Positions 1-8,150 of a stretch of 64,000 nt of DNA are shown here, one piece after another. Position numbers and translations under genes: made by a program. Below the pieces are notes generated by a model. The model did not search any database and was not told the DNA's origin. It saw only the letters and a list, made by a program, of their open reading frames with translations. Location: contig NZ_JAZDUE010000006.1 of NCBI RefSeq assembly GCF_036350515.1, positions 213,709-277,708 of the forward strand, in the 5' to 3' direction. Positions within the stretch are counted from its first letter, which is position 1. The number at the start of each line of letters is the position of its first letter. This stretch comes from Gordonia prachuapensis. GTDB taxonomy: Bacteria > Actinomycetota > Actinomycetes > Mycobacteriales > Mycobacteriaceae.

Positions 1-930
1 GCGCCGCGCCATGTCGCGGAGCGCGTAGTACAGGCCGTCGGCCGCGACGGGCGCGTTCCACTGCTGCTCGATCGCCGCATTCCAGGCGTTGGTGTCGGCC
101 GGTGAGATCGAGTAGTAGTAATCGACCCCGATGAAGTCGAGGGTGTCGGCGACGCGGTCGACGAATTGCGTGTCGAGCAGCGGTTCGACGGTCGGGATGT
201 AAGCGACGTTCGACGACACCATCGCGTCCGGATCGCGGCGATGGATGTGGTGGTAGATCGTGCGATGGACGTCGACGAGCCGGTCGAGCATCGTCGGGAC
301 CGCGGTCGGTGCGATGGAGCCGGCCCGGATCTCGTTGGTGACGTAGGTGAACGGTTCGTTGATGGTGATCCAGTACGGGTCGTGGCGTGCGTATCGGTCG
401 ACGACGCGGCGGGCATTGCGCAGCCACAGCGCCGGCGTCGATGCGCTGGCCCATCCACCGCGATCGGCGATCCAGCCGGGATAGACCCAGTGGTCGAGGG
501 TGATCATCGGGCGCATCCCGGCCTCGACGATCGCGGCGATCATGTCATCGTAGTAGGCGAGTTCGGCGCGATCCACCACGCCCGGCCGCGGTTCGACCCG
601 GGCCCACTCGACCCCGACGCGGTACACGCCGACACCGAGGTCCGCGGCCCGGGCGATGTCCTCGCGGTAGCGGTGCCGGAAGTCGACCGACGAGCCGATC
701 CGGTCGTGGGTTCGGCCGGAGGCCGCGTATCGCGTCCAATTGCTGTCCGGTGAGGAGCCTTCGCTCTGGAATCCGGACGACGAGACACCCCAGGCGAAGT
801 CGCGAGGGAGTGCCTGCGGAGCCGCATGCACATCGGCCGAGACGGTGAGCGAGGTGACCGCCACCGCGACGACAGACGCCAACGCCATCACCACGGTGCG
901 GCCACGCCGCAGCGCGACACTTCGGGACAC
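1..930 (-). CDS. secreted GH1-family glycosidase (partial, C-terminus beyond window)
   Basis: Beta-glucosidase-type glycoside hydrolase family 1 enzyme, exported. The frame opens at a GTG at 930-928 and stays open to base 1, giving the first 310 residues. Residues 1-37 look like a signal peptide: RRGR, then a hydrophobic stretch, then VHA-AP. Then come the GH1 start signature DFAWGVSSSGFQSEG, GVEWARVEPRPG, and PYWITINEPFTYV near residue 192, whose NEP glutamate is the general acid/base. The nucleophile motif (ENG) lies beyond the left edge and cannot be checked. The gene is divergent from the esterase starting at 1027, with about 96 bases shared between them. Most bacterial GH1 enzymes are cytoplasmic, so the leader is unusual. 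The family is fairly sure; substrate is unknown. Confidence 0.8.
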   Translation of the reverse strand, partial: MSRSVALRRGRTVVMALASVVAVAVTSLTVSADVHAAPQALPRDFAWGVSSSGFQSEGSSPDSNWTRYAASGRTHDRIGSSVDFRHRYREDIARAADLGVGVYRVGVEWARVEPRPGVVDRAELAYYDDMIAAIVEAGMRPMITLDHWVYPGWIADRGGWASASTPALWLRNARRVVDRYARHDPYWITINEPFTYVTNEIRAGSIAPTAVPTMLDRLVDVHRTIYHHIHRRDPDAMVSSNVAYIPTVEPLLDTQFVDRVADTLDFIGVDYYYSISPADTNAWNAAIEQQWNAPVAADGLYYALRDMARR

Positions 931-1026
931 CGGCCAAGAATGTCAGATCACCTCGAGCTCGGTGCGGATTCCGCGGACCGCGCGAACCCGCCCCGTTCGG
1001 CGGGTGTGCCGCCATATCCTGTTGCG

Positions 1027-2043
1027 GTGTCCGCCACCCGACGTCGCACAGTGCGACGCCTCGCCGTCGCGACGTGGTGCACCGTCATCGCGCTGATACT
1101 GCTCATCGAGGGTGTGACGACCGGCGGCGCGGCCCCCGAGCCCGATCGCCGAGCTCCAGCACCGACGACGTCTGCTGTCGCCGCAAACCCGGTCGCCGGC
1201 TGCGGTACAGCATCGATGCGAGCGGGCTCGACCATTATGCGATCAGTGCAGATGCGCGGGGTGAGCCGGCGCTACCAGGTGCACATTCCCTCGATCTACA
1301 CCGGCCACATTCCGATGCCACTGATCATCGCGTACCACGGCCGAGCCGAACGCGCCGCGACGTTCGCGAACTACACCGGCCTGTCGAATCTGCCGGCGAT
1401 CGTCGTCTACCCGATGGGCCTGCCCGGCCGCAAAGATCAGTCGGCGTGGCAGGGCGCCCCGTATGCATCGCCCCGCGCCGACGACGTCGCCTTCACCCGC
1501 GAGATCCTGCGTGATCTGCGCACCCGGGCATGTGTGGACCGCTCCCGCACCTTCGCCGTCGGCCGGTCCAACGGCGGCGGGTTCGTCGCATTGTTGGCCT
1601 GCCGGATGTCCCGGGAGTTCGCCGGCTTCGCCACGGTGTCCGCAGCCGTGTACGCGCGTTCGGTGGCCGGATGCGGTTCCGGGCCCGCGATCTCGTTGAT
1701 CGACTTCCACGGCACCGCCGACCGCACCATCTCGTATCAGGGCGGCACCCGGTTCGGCGAGCGGTATCTGTCGTCGGCGAGCCGGCTGCGGCGTTGGACG
1801 CAGCGGGCGGGCTGTGTCGACGCACCCCTGACCATGCCGCTCACTCACTCGGTCGACCGCCTCTCCTGGCCGCTGTGCGGAGGCCTCGGTTCGTCGGTCG
1901 TGCACTACCGCCTGCGTGGCGGTGGTCACCGGTGGCCCGCCGCGGTGGGCGGCCACGGCACCGGCAGCGTCGGTGGCGCGATGTCGGCGACCCAACTGAT
2001 CTGGCAGTTCTTCCTGACGCGGCCGACTCTCGGCTCGTCGTGA
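1027..2043 (+). CDS. secreted PHB depolymerase/LpqC-like esterase
   Basis: Predicted exported alpha/beta-hydrolase of the polyhydroxybutyrate depolymerase / feruloyl esterase group (mycobacterial LpqC-like), 338 residues. The GTG at 1027 is chosen because it is followed directly by a signal peptide (SATRRRTVRRLAV, then a hydrophobic core). Upstream in-frame codons would add an arginine-rich tail that does not look coding. The nucleophile motif is GRSNGGG; IDFHGTADRTISYQGG carries the likely catalytic Asp, and GGGHRWP the likely His. No lipobox cysteine is evident, so secretion rather than lipidation is inferred. The gene faces away from the GH1 gene, and the two may share a promoter region. 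The substrate (polyester, feruloyl ester or other) cannot be read from the sequence. Confidence 0.8.
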   Translation: MSATRRRTVRRLAVATWCTVIALILLIEGVTTGGAAPEPDRRAPAPTTSAVAANPVAGCGTASMRAGSTIMRSVQMRGVSRRYQVHIPSIYTGHIPMPLIIAYHGRAERAATFANYTGLSNLPAIVVYPMGLPGRKDQSAWQGAPYASPRADDVAFTREILRDLRTRACVDRSRTFAVGRSNGGGFVALLACRMSREFAGFATVSAAVYARSVAGCGSGPAISLIDFHGTADRTISYQGGTRFGERYLSSASRLRRWTQRAGCVDAPLTMPLTHSVDRLSWPLCGGLGSSVVHYRLRGGGHRWPAAVGGHGTGSVGGAMSATQLIWQFFLTRPTLGSS

Positions 2044-2084
2044 ACCCACGGCCGACCGATGGCCTGGATCGATAGCCTGGAGAG

Positions 2085-2963
2085 ATGAGCACCGATCTCC
2101 CGACCATCGAGTTGTCCACCGGCGCGCTGATCCCCCAGCTCGGGCTCGGCGTGTGGCAGGCCGACGACTCCGACACCGAGAAAGCCGTCGAATACGCCAT
2201 CGGCACTGCGGGGTATCGCCACATCGACACGGCGGCCGCCTACGGAAACGAGGCCGCGGTGGGTCGTGGCATCACCGCTTCCGGGGTCGATCGTGGCGAC
2301 GTCTTCGTCACCACGAAGCTGTGGAACGCCGACCACGGTCGCGACCGGGCGCACCGCGCGATCGACGCGAGCCTCGAGCGGCTCGGCCTCGATCACGTCG
2401 ACCTCTACCTCATCCACTGGCCGTTGCAGAACCGCGACCGGATGATCGAGACGTGGCGGGCCCTCGTCGAGATCCGGGATGCGGGCAAGGCCTCCGCGAT
2501 CGGCGTGTCCAACTTCGAGCCACACCATCTCGACGCCATCATCGACGCGACCGGGGAAGTCCCGGCCGTCGATCAGGTCGAACTGCATCCACGGCTGGCG
2601 CAGCAGGAACTGCGTTCGTACTGCGCGACGAAGGGCATCGCAGTCGAGGCGTGGAGTCCGTTGGGCGGCAGCGGCTCCGGCTGGGGCGCCGACTCCTCGC
2701 CGAACACCCTGCTCACCGATCCAGCCCTCACCGACATCGGCGAGCGCCATGGCCGGTCGGCCGCGCAGGTGATGATCCGATGGCACCTTCAGAACGGGGT
2801 GATCGTCATCCCGAAGTCGGTCCACGAGGAGCGCATCGCGCAGAACATCGACGTCCTCGACTTCGAACTCGACGACGCGGACATGGCCGCGATCGCCGCA
2901 CTCGACACCGGAGCGAGAGTGGGTGCGCATCCCGACGAGCTTGCTGCCGGCGCCCGCGACTGA
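2085..2963 (+). CDS. aldo/keto reductase
   Basis: Cytoplasmic NADPH-dependent aldo/keto reductase, 292 residues, of the mycobacterial 2,5-diketo-gluconate reductase-like group. The full catalytic tetrad is visible: Asp48 and Tyr53 in HIDTAAAYGNE, Lys78 in VTTKLW, and His111 in LYLIHWP. The cofactor 2'-phosphate-binding segment IPKSVHEERIAQN is near the C-terminus, and the length is normal for a single (beta/alpha)8 barrel. The ATG at 2085 lies 41 bases after the esterase stop and matches the usual N-terminus (IELSTGALIPQLGLGVWQ). Physiological substrate unknown; carbonyl detoxification is typical of the family. Confidence 0.9.
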   Translation: MSTDLPTIELSTGALIPQLGLGVWQADDSDTEKAVEYAIGTAGYRHIDTAAAYGNEAAVGRGITASGVDRGDVFVTTKLWNADHGRDRAHRAIDASLERLGLDHVDLYLIHWPLQNRDRMIETWRALVEIRDAGKASAIGVSNFEPHHLDAIIDATGEVPAVDQVELHPRLAQQELRSYCATKGIAVEAWSPLGGSGSGWGADSSPNTLLTDPALTDIGERHGRSAAQVMIRWHLQNGVIVIPKSVHEERIAQNIDVLDFELDDADMAAIAALDTGARVGAHPDELAAGARD

Positions 2964-3029
2964 CACCACAGCCGACGGACTGCTCGATTGCGGTCAGCAT
3001 CTGTCCGCAAAAGGGAGCAAGATGACGAC

Positions 3030-4016
3030 ATGTTGGAAACCTCGGCGCGACTGCTCTCCCTGTTGACGTTGCTGCAGACGCGGCGCGAATGGTCGGGCTC
3101 CGAACTCGCCGAGCGCCTGAGCATCACCACCCGTACGGTGCGGCGTGACGTCGACAAGCTCCGCGAACTCGGCTATCCGGTCGATGCGACGGTCGGCGTC
3201 GGCGGCGGATACCGGCTGGGTGCGGGCGCGGAGATGCCTCCCCTGCTGCTCGACGATCAGGAGGTGCTCGCAGTGGCCCTCGGTCTCAACGAGATCACCA
3301 CGGGCTCGGTCAGCGACATGGCCGAGGCGTCGGCGGGCGCACTGACCAAGCTGCGGCAGGTGATGCCCTCCCGGCTGCGTCACCGTCTCGACGCGCTGAC
3401 CATGGAGGCCGTGCCGCGTGAGGAGCGCCATCCGGTGTCGGGTGCGGTGCTGACGGAGATCGCCACCGCATGCCACCGCGTTGAGCGGTTGCGGTTCGAC
3501 TACCGCCGCGGCGACGGCGTCGAGAGCCGACGGGAGATCGAGCCGTATCGCCTGGTCCGCAGTGGGCTGCGCTGGTATCTGATCGGATGGGATCTCGGAC
3601 GCGAGGACTGGCGGTCGTTCCGAGTCGATCGGATGGAGCCGAAGACGCCCACCGGTCCGCGGTTCACGCCCCGGGAGTTGCCGGAGGGCGGCGCCACCGG
3701 CTTCCTGACCCGCAGTCTCGGCGCGGTGTACCGGCGCGCATCGGCGCGGGTCCGTGTCCACGCGCCGATGGAGACGGTGGCCGCGATGGTCTACGACGAC
3801 TGGGGAACGATCGAAGCCGGCGACGAGCACGGCTGCGAGCTGGTGCTGTTCAGCACGTCGCTGGTGAGTATCGCGCGGTGGCTGCGTGCGTTCGAGGCCG
3901 ACTTCACCGTGCTCGACCCACCCGAACTGGTCGACGAGTGCCGTGCGGTGGCGCGCTATCACGACGAGGTCGCCGCCCGGTACCGGCGTGCGGTCGACAG
4001 CGTGGGAACCGGATGA
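3030..4016 (+). CDS. WYL-domain transcriptional regulator (YafY-type)
   Basis: DNA-binding regulator of 328 residues. An N-terminal helix-turn-helix (LLSLLTLLQTRREWSGSELA, then the recognition helix RTVRRDVDKLRELGYPV) is followed by a WYL domain around residues 140-215 (GLRWYLIGWDLGREDWRSFRVDRM) and a C-terminal extension. The WYL fold is known to bind ligands or nucleic acid. The ATG at 3030 follows an AAGGGAG ribosome site at 3011-3017; an in-frame ATG at 2988 would add 14 residues with no site. The last codons overlap the next gene as ATGA, so the regulator and the methyltransferase are probably co-translated. Target genes are unknown. Confidence 0.85.
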   Translation: MLETSARLLSLLTLLQTRREWSGSELAERLSITTRTVRRDVDKLRELGYPVDATVGVGGGYRLGAGAEMPPLLLDDQEVLAVALGLNEITTGSVSDMAEASAGALTKLRQVMPSRLRHRLDALTMEAVPREERHPVSGAVLTEIATACHRVERLRFDYRRGDGVESRREIEPYRLVRSGLRWYLIGWDLGREDWRSFRVDRMEPKTPTGPRFTPRELPEGGATGFLTRSLGAVYRRASARVRVHAPMETVAAMVYDDWGTIEAGDEHGCELVLFSTSLVSIARWLRAFEADFTVLDPPELVDECRAVARYHDEVAARYRRAVDSVGTG

Positions 4017-4816
4017 ACCCCGACTCGGATCCCCAGTTGCTGGCCCGGACGACCGGCCGGCTCCAGGCGGCGGGATGCGTGTTCGCCGAGGAGGAGGCGC
4101 AGCTGCTGCTGGCCCGGGCCGCAGATCCCGCCGACCTGGAGGCCAGGCTGACCCGCCGGGTCGCAGGCGAACCACTCGAGGTGGTCATCGGCCAGATGAC
4201 GTTCTGCGGGCAGACCGTACTCATCGACGCCGGCGTGTTCGTTCCCCGACGACGCACGGAATGGCTTGTCCGACAGGCCGTTGCGGTGTGCCCACCCGGT
4301 TCCGTCGTGGTGGACCTGTGCTGCGGGACCGGTGCGATCGGACTCGTCATCGCCCACGAGGTCCCCGACGTCCGGCTCTACGCCGCCGACATCGACCCGG
4401 CCGCCGCGCGGTGCGCGGCCCGCAACATCGAGCCCATCGGCGGCCAGGTGTTCTGCGGGGACATGTTCGAACCACTGCCGGCCGATCTCAAGGGTGGGAT
4501 CGACCTCGTGGTCGTGAACGCGCCGTATGTACCGACCGGCGAACTCGGCCACATGCCGTCCGAGGCGCGCGACCACGAACCGCGACACACCCACGACGGC
4601 GGGCCCGAAGGCGTCGATCACCACCGCCGGATCGGGGCGGAGGCCGGCGCCTGGCTACGACCGGGCGGACACGTGCTGATCGAGACCGGGGCGGCCCAGG
4701 CGACGCTGACGGCCGAGGCGCTGTCGGACCACGGACTGCTCACGTCGGTGGTCTCGTCGGAGGAACTCTCGGCCACGGTCGTCGTCGGACATCACCGAGG
4801 AAACACCGGCCGGTGA
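4013..4816 (+). CDS. PrmC/HemK-related protein N5-glutamine methyltransferase
   Basis: SAM-dependent class I methyltransferase of 267 residues, related to PrmC, which methylates the GGQ glutamine of release factors. Visible motifs are the SAM loop VDLCCGTGAIG (residues 100-110), the acidic ADID that follows, and NAPY at 169-172. True PrmC has NPPY, so this paralogue has a conservative change at the substrate-amide motif. GVFVPRRRTEW corresponds to the PRPETE segment. The start overlaps the WYL regulator stop (ATGA), indicating translational coupling. A strong hairpin follows at 4820. It is probably the PrmC-related subfamily rather than the main PrmC, which normally sits beside prfA. Confidence 0.8.
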   Translation: MNPDSDPQLLARTTGRLQAAGCVFAEEEAQLLLARAADPADLEARLTRRVAGEPLEVVIGQMTFCGQTVLIDAGVFVPRRRTEWLVRQAVAVCPPGSVVVDLCCGTGAIGLVIAHEVPDVRLYAADIDPAAARCAARNIEPIGGQVFCGDMFEPLPADLKGGIDLVVVNAPYVPTGELGHMPSEARDHEPRHTHDGGPEGVDHHRRIGAEAGAWLRPGGHVLIETGAAQATLTAEALSDHGLLTSVVSSEELSATVVVGHHRGNTGR

Positions 4817-4819
4817 GCA

Positions 4820-4859
4820 CACAGCGCCTCGACCGCCCGTGAGCAGTCGAAGCGCTGTG
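4820..4859 (+). terminator. hairpin after the WYL/methyltransferase operon
   Basis: Stem CACAGCGC (4820-4827) pairs with GCGCTGTG (4852-4859), extended inside by CGAC/GTCG. It starts three bases after the methyltransferase stop. There is no T tract, as is common for actinobacterial terminators. The rest of the gap to the tRNA at 5102 shows no convincing gene. Confidence 0.6.
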
Positions 4860-5101
4860 AGTGTCGGCACCACCCCCGGAGTCCCCGTGCTGCGGGGTGA
4901 TCGACAAAGGTGGTGCGTCCTCGGGACCCGCCCGGGAAGGGCGACTATCGATCCCTCGGCACCCTCGACGCTACCGACGGTTCTCCGCGTCGCAGTGTCG
5001 AGGCGGATGAACAGTCGATGAAGGATTCGCCGATGCGCGAGAACGTGTTTCGGGGTGGGGGTAGCAGCGGCCGATCGCTGGATGCACCGAAGGTGCGACG
5101 G

Positions 5102-5173
5102 TGCGCGCAAAGGGATTCGAACCCCTGACCGCTGGTGTGTAAGACCAGAGCTCTACCGCTGAGCTATACGCGC
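5102..5173 (-). tRNA. tRNA-Val (anticodon TAC)
   Basis: A 72-base cloverleaf on the minus strand. The seven-base acceptor stem is GCGCGTA with its partner (one G-T pair), D-arm AGCTC...GAGC, anticodon stem CTGGT/ACCAG around loop CTTACAC (anticodon TAC, reading GTA), T-loop TTCGAAT, and discriminator A. No CCA is encoded. The upstream 85 bases contain a duplicated CCGGTGTCGC motif of unknown role. Confidence 0.95.
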
Positions 5174-5258
5174 GGAGGCGACACCGGCGAAGCGACACCG
5201 GAACACCAACTCATGAATGTAATGGGTCACGCGCCGCAGCCCAAAACCAACCTCCGGA

Positions 5259-5693
5259 TCAGCGCGCGACCCCGAGGGCGTCGGCGCACCGAGCCAGCAG
5301 GGACCGCAGGTCGGCCACACCGTCGGCACCGATCTGTCCGGCGAGTTGCTCCTCGACCTCGCGGACCCGCGCCGCGTACGTTGCCATCGCGTCTCTGCCA
5401 CGAGGTGTCAGCACGACCAGCCGAGCCCGCCGATCGGCGGGGTCCGCGACCACGTCGACAAACCCGAGCTCGCGCATCTTGCCGACGAGCTCCCCCATCG
5501 CCTGACCGGACATGCCCGCCGACGTCGCCAGGTCACCGATCCGGCTGCCGTCCGGGCGCAGATAGCGAAAGACGCCCAGGTGGGCAGGACGCACGCCGTC
5601 GATGTCCAACCCGGACAACACGCGGTCCTCGAACGCCCGGGTGACCTCGACCAGCGATCTCAGCAGTAGCCGCGACGACGCTTCCCCGTCCAT
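5259..5693 (-). CDS. MarR-family transcriptional regulator
   Basis: Winged-helix repressor-type regulator of 144 residues. The core is typical MarR: GVFRYLRPDGSRIGDLATSA, the recognition helix MSGQAMGELVGKMRELGFV, and the wing DPADRRARLVVLTPRG. The ATG at 5693-5691 is preferred; it sits inside one end of a 41-base perfect palindrome whose other end holds the start codon of the divergent cupin gene. Only 25 bases separate the two start codons, so the regulator very likely represses itself and the cupin gene by binding the palindrome. Inducer unknown. Confidence 0.9.
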   Translation of the reverse strand: MDGEASSRLLLRSLVEVTRAFEDRVLSGLDIDGVRPAHLGVFRYLRPDGSRIGDLATSAGMSGQAMGELVGKMRELGFVDVVADPADRRARLVVLTPRGRDAMATYAARVREVEEQLAGQIGADGVADLRSLLARCADALGVAR

Positions 5694-5727
5694 ATTTACC
5701 AAGGTAACCTTGGTAAATATGGACGGC
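5687..5727. promoter_or_regulatory. 41-base perfect palindrome, shared marR/cupin operator
   Basis: Two 20-base arms (5687-5706 and 5708-5727) are exact reverse complements around a single central base. The core TTTACCAAGGT / ACCTTGGTAAA resembles MarR operators. Each arm ends with an ATG-GAC-GG start of one of the two divergent genes, so the start codons and second codons are part of the repeat. There is no room for two separate promoters and ribosome sites; leaderless transcripts with overlapping promoters are the simplest reading. Confidence 0.8.
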
Positions 5728-6246
5728 AAGACGCTGACCTTCCGGGACGGTCACAGTGTGCAGATCCTCGGCACACTCATCGACGACGACGGCACGCAGC
5801 ATTTACACCTGCGGCACGAGATCCCGCGGCCCGGACGACTGGCCGGCCCGCACTGGCATCCCGAGCTGGCCGAGACGTTCACCGTGACATCCGGGCGACT
5901 GCGCTGTCGGGTCGACCGCCGCACGGTCGTCGTCGGTCCGGGTGAGACCGTCACGGTCCACCCTCGTCAGGTCCACGAGTTCTGGAGCATCGATCCGGAC
6001 AGCGCGATCGACCACGTCATCACCCCGCCGGGTCGGCACCGCGAGATGTTCGAGACGTGGCACGACCTCGACGCCGCGGGACGCACGAACATGTACGGGG
6101 TGCCGCGCAATCCACTGGACCTCGCGCTCTTCTGGGATCTGCAGGACGGCTACCTCGCGGGCATTCCCGTACCACTGCAGAAGGCGATACTGCCGCGTCT
6201 TGCCCGCCTCGCCCGGCGGCGCGGCCGGGGCAACGCGCGACACTAG
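5719..6246 (+). CDS. cupin-domain protein
   Basis: Small cytoplasmic cupin beta-barrel protein, 175 residues. Metal-binding residues follow the cupin pattern: GPHWHPELAETF gives His45, His47 and Glu52, and RQVHEFW gives His86. The C-terminal 70 residues are helical and proline-rich, ending in a basic tail. The ATG at 5719 gives the same Met-Asp-Gly opening as the divergent marR, imposed by the palindrome. The gene is presumably repressed by that regulator. Its stop codon (TAG) overlaps the stop of the convergent ahpE in a shared CTAG. The enzymatic role (dioxygenase, isomerase or sensor) cannot be decided. Confidence 0.8.
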   Translation: MDGKTLTFRDGHSVQILGTLIDDDGTQHLHLRHEIPRPGRLAGPHWHPELAETFTVTSGRLRCRVDRRTVVVGPGETVTVHPRQVHEFWSIDPDSAIDHVITPPGRHREMFETWHDLDAAGRTNMYGVPRNPLDLALFWDLQDGYLAGIPVPLQKAILPRLARLARRRGRGNARH

Positions 6247-6734
6247 TTGACCGCGAGGAGCGCCTTCTCCCAGAGATCCGAATCGCGCGCCTCACCGGGC
6301 CCGAGCATGTCGGCGAAGGTGATGACACCGTCGCGGTCCACCAGGAACGTCGCCCGGTTGGCGTAACCGGAACCCTCGTTGAACACCCCGTAGGTCGAGG
6401 CGACCTCACCGTGCGGCCAGAAGTCCGACAGGATCGGGAACAGGAAACCCTGCGCCGACGACCACACCTTGTGCGTCGGCGGCGGACCGACCGAGATGGC
6501 GACCGTTCGCAGGCCGTCGCGGACGAACCGGGGCTCGTTGTCCCGGATGTAGCCGAGCTCGCCCTGACAGGTGCCGGTGAACGCCAACGGGAAGAACACC
6601 AGCAGCACTTCGCCGTCGGCGCGCAGGGCGCTCAGCGACACCCGCTGGTTGTTCTGGTCGCGGAGTTCGAAGTCGGGCGCCGTCGCGCCGACGCCCAGCG
6701 GCCGCGTCGGACCCGCAGGGTCGTCGTCGCTCAT
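6243..6734 (-). CDS. ahpE: AhpE-type one-cysteine peroxiredoxin
   Basis: Thioredoxin-fold peroxiredoxin of 163 residues that reduces peroxides in the cytoplasm. The peroxidatic motif is in FFPLAFTGTCQGEL, with Thr53 and Cys56. No resolving cysteine is evident elsewhere, as in mycobacterial AhpE, which is recycled by mycothiol/mycoredoxin. The ATG at 6734 overlaps the stop of the upstream DUF3052 gene (ATGA), so the two are translationally coupled. The trio ahpE / DUF3052 / lipoprotein beside aceE matches Rv2238c-Rv2240c in M. tuberculosis. Confidence 0.9.
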   Translation of the reverse strand: MSDDDPAGPTRPLGVGATAPDFELRDQNNQRVSLSALRADGEVLLVFFPLAFTGTCQGELGYIRDNEPRFVRDGLRTVAISVGPPPTHKVWSSAQGFLFPILSDFWPHGEVASTYGVFNEGSGYANRATFLVDRDGVITFADMLGPGEARDSDLWEKALLAVN

Positions 6735-7162
6735 GGGCGCTTCCGGGATTTCGGCTGCACCAGCCGAGATCCCGACCATCGCCCGAGGCTGACGACGTTC
6801 GTCTGGGTCAGACCCGCCGTCGGCGCGGACTCGGCGATCTCACTGGGATCGACATGCCCGTCGGTGCCGGTCTTCGGCGAGAACACCCAGACGTACCCGT
6901 CGTCGGCGAGCGGGCTGATGGCATCCATCAAGGCGTCGACGAGATCACCGTCGCCGTCGCGCCACCAGAGGACGACCACGTCGATGACATCGTCGGCGTC
7001 ATCGTCGAGCATCTCCTCGCCGATGACATCCTCGATGTCGGCGCGCAGGTCGTCGTCGGTGTCCTCGTCCCAACCGAGCTCCTGCACCACCATGCCGGAC
7101 GTGAATCCGAGCTTGTGGGCGCTACTGCCCCCAGCGCTGCTGGACTCTGTGGCGGCTACCAC
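6731..7162 (-). CDS. DUF3052-family protein
   Basis: Conserved actinobacterial protein of 143 residues, function unknown. Recognisable segments are SAHKLGFTSGMVVQELGWDED, a very acidic middle (DDDADDVIDVVVLWWRDGDGDL) and GYVWVFSPKTGTDGHVDPSEI. The GTG at 7162 is chosen because a GGGAGG ribosome site lies about 9 bases upstream and because homologues begin at this point. It is co-translated with ahpE, the orthologue order of Rv2239c-Rv2238c. An inverted repeat TTAGG-N6-CCTAA at 7203-7218 lies in its upstream region. It lacks catalytic motifs; a binding or regulatory role is only a guess. Confidence 0.85.
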   Translation of the reverse strand: MVAATESSSAGGSSAHKLGFTSGMVVQELGWDEDTDDDLRADIEDVIGEEMLDDDADDVIDVVVLWWRDGDGDLVDALMDAISPLADDGYVWVFSPKTGTDGHVDPSEIAESAPTAGLTQTNVVSLGRWSGSRLVQPKSRKRP

Positions 7163-7296
7163 CGCGTGCGACCTCCCTGCCAATGCGAATTCGACTGTCA
7201 GCTTAGGGAACAGCCTAAATGCTCGAGGTGCAACCCGAACAGGGGTATTGCGGACAGCCGACCGACACCGGCGCGGCGACGTTCATCGGGACCCAT

Positions 7297-7941
7297 TCAG
7301 GAGGTGGGCGGTGCCGGGTCGTCGGGAGCGGTGGCCGGTGCGTCCCCCGGCTCCGGGGCGGGTGACGCATCCGACACCGGCGGGATCGGCAAATAGCGCT
7401 CGCACGTATCGAGAACTGCCCTCTTGTCCCGAGTCCACTGCACCGCAACGGGATTGAGGCCGGTGAGCCGCCTGTCCCCGATGGCGTCGCCGAGCCGGGC
7501 GGTGGAGTCGAGGAACCGTGTCGTCGGCTCCCGAACGTCCTCGGGCGTCTTCTCGGTGAGCTTGCCCCGGATCTGATCGGAGCCGGCGATCAGGCTGGCG
7601 CGCGCCTTCTCGTCGAGGTCGCCGACCTCGCCGTAGGCGTGGACCTCACTGAGCCGCTCGACGAACACGTTGTATCCGCGCACCATGACCACCATCGACG
7701 ACATCGCCTGACGACACAGGTCCACCCCGTCCTGCCTGATGGACGAGGCGATCGACGCCGACCGCTGGGCCTCGTAGGCGGTGACCTCACCCGGGGCGGC
7801 CGTGCCGGAACCGTCGATCGGCGACGCACACCCGACCGCGATCAGGGCCAGGACCGCCAGCCCGCCGGCTCGACGCACCGACGGCGTTGTCACGTCGCCG
7901 ACCACGCCCGCCACGATCCGATCGCCCCGTCCGTGCCGCAT
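7297..7941 (-). CDS. probable lipoprotein (Rv2240c-like)
   Basis: Exported lipoprotein candidate of about 214 residues. A hydrophobic leader ends in the lipobox LIAVGC, and the mature part (SPIDGSGTAAPGE...) is helical with an acidic, proline-rich tail. An ATG at 7941 has an AGGAG site four bases upstream; an in-frame GTG at 7893 would give a more standard signal length, so the start is uncertain. The position next to DUF3052/ahpE and divergent from aceE matches Rv2240c. Function unknown. The mature domain contains two cysteines (DLCRQAM, LDTCERYL) that could form a disulfide. Confidence 0.8.
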   Translation of the reverse strand: MRHGRGDRIVAGVVGDVTTPSVRRAGGLAVLALIAVGCASPIDGSGTAAPGEVTAYEAQRSASIASSIRQDGVDLCRQAMSSMVVMVRGYNVFVERLSEVHAYGEVGDLDEKARASLIAGSDQIRGKLTEKTPEDVREPTTRFLDSTARLGDAIGDRRLTGLNPVAVQWTRDKRAVLDTCERYLPIPPVSDASPAPEPGDAPATAPDDPAPPTS

Positions 7942-8150
7942 CCTTCTCCTGACCCATGAGTAACAAGCATTGAAACGCTACCGCAGGTGAGAGTGTGTGG
8001 CAGCAAGCTCGCCCACCCGGTGCCAAGCGCGGTGACATGGGGCACGATGTGAAGTGGGACGTCGCGGTCCCGACATCATCGGAGCGACGCCCGAGTCATC
8101 GCACGCCGGACACCACCGTGCACCGGCCGACCGAGGGAGTAGGCATCACA

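Noticed and set aside
7203..7218. TTAGG-N6-CCTAA before DUF3052 as an IdeR/DtxR iron box
   Set aside because: Arms are right but the spacing is 6 rather than 9 bases and the centre does not match the 19-base iron box.
7995..8150. N-terminal extension of AceE starting near 7995
   Set aside because: The extra 52 codons have no similarity to the E1 family and lack a ribosome site, whereas GTG 8151 has one.
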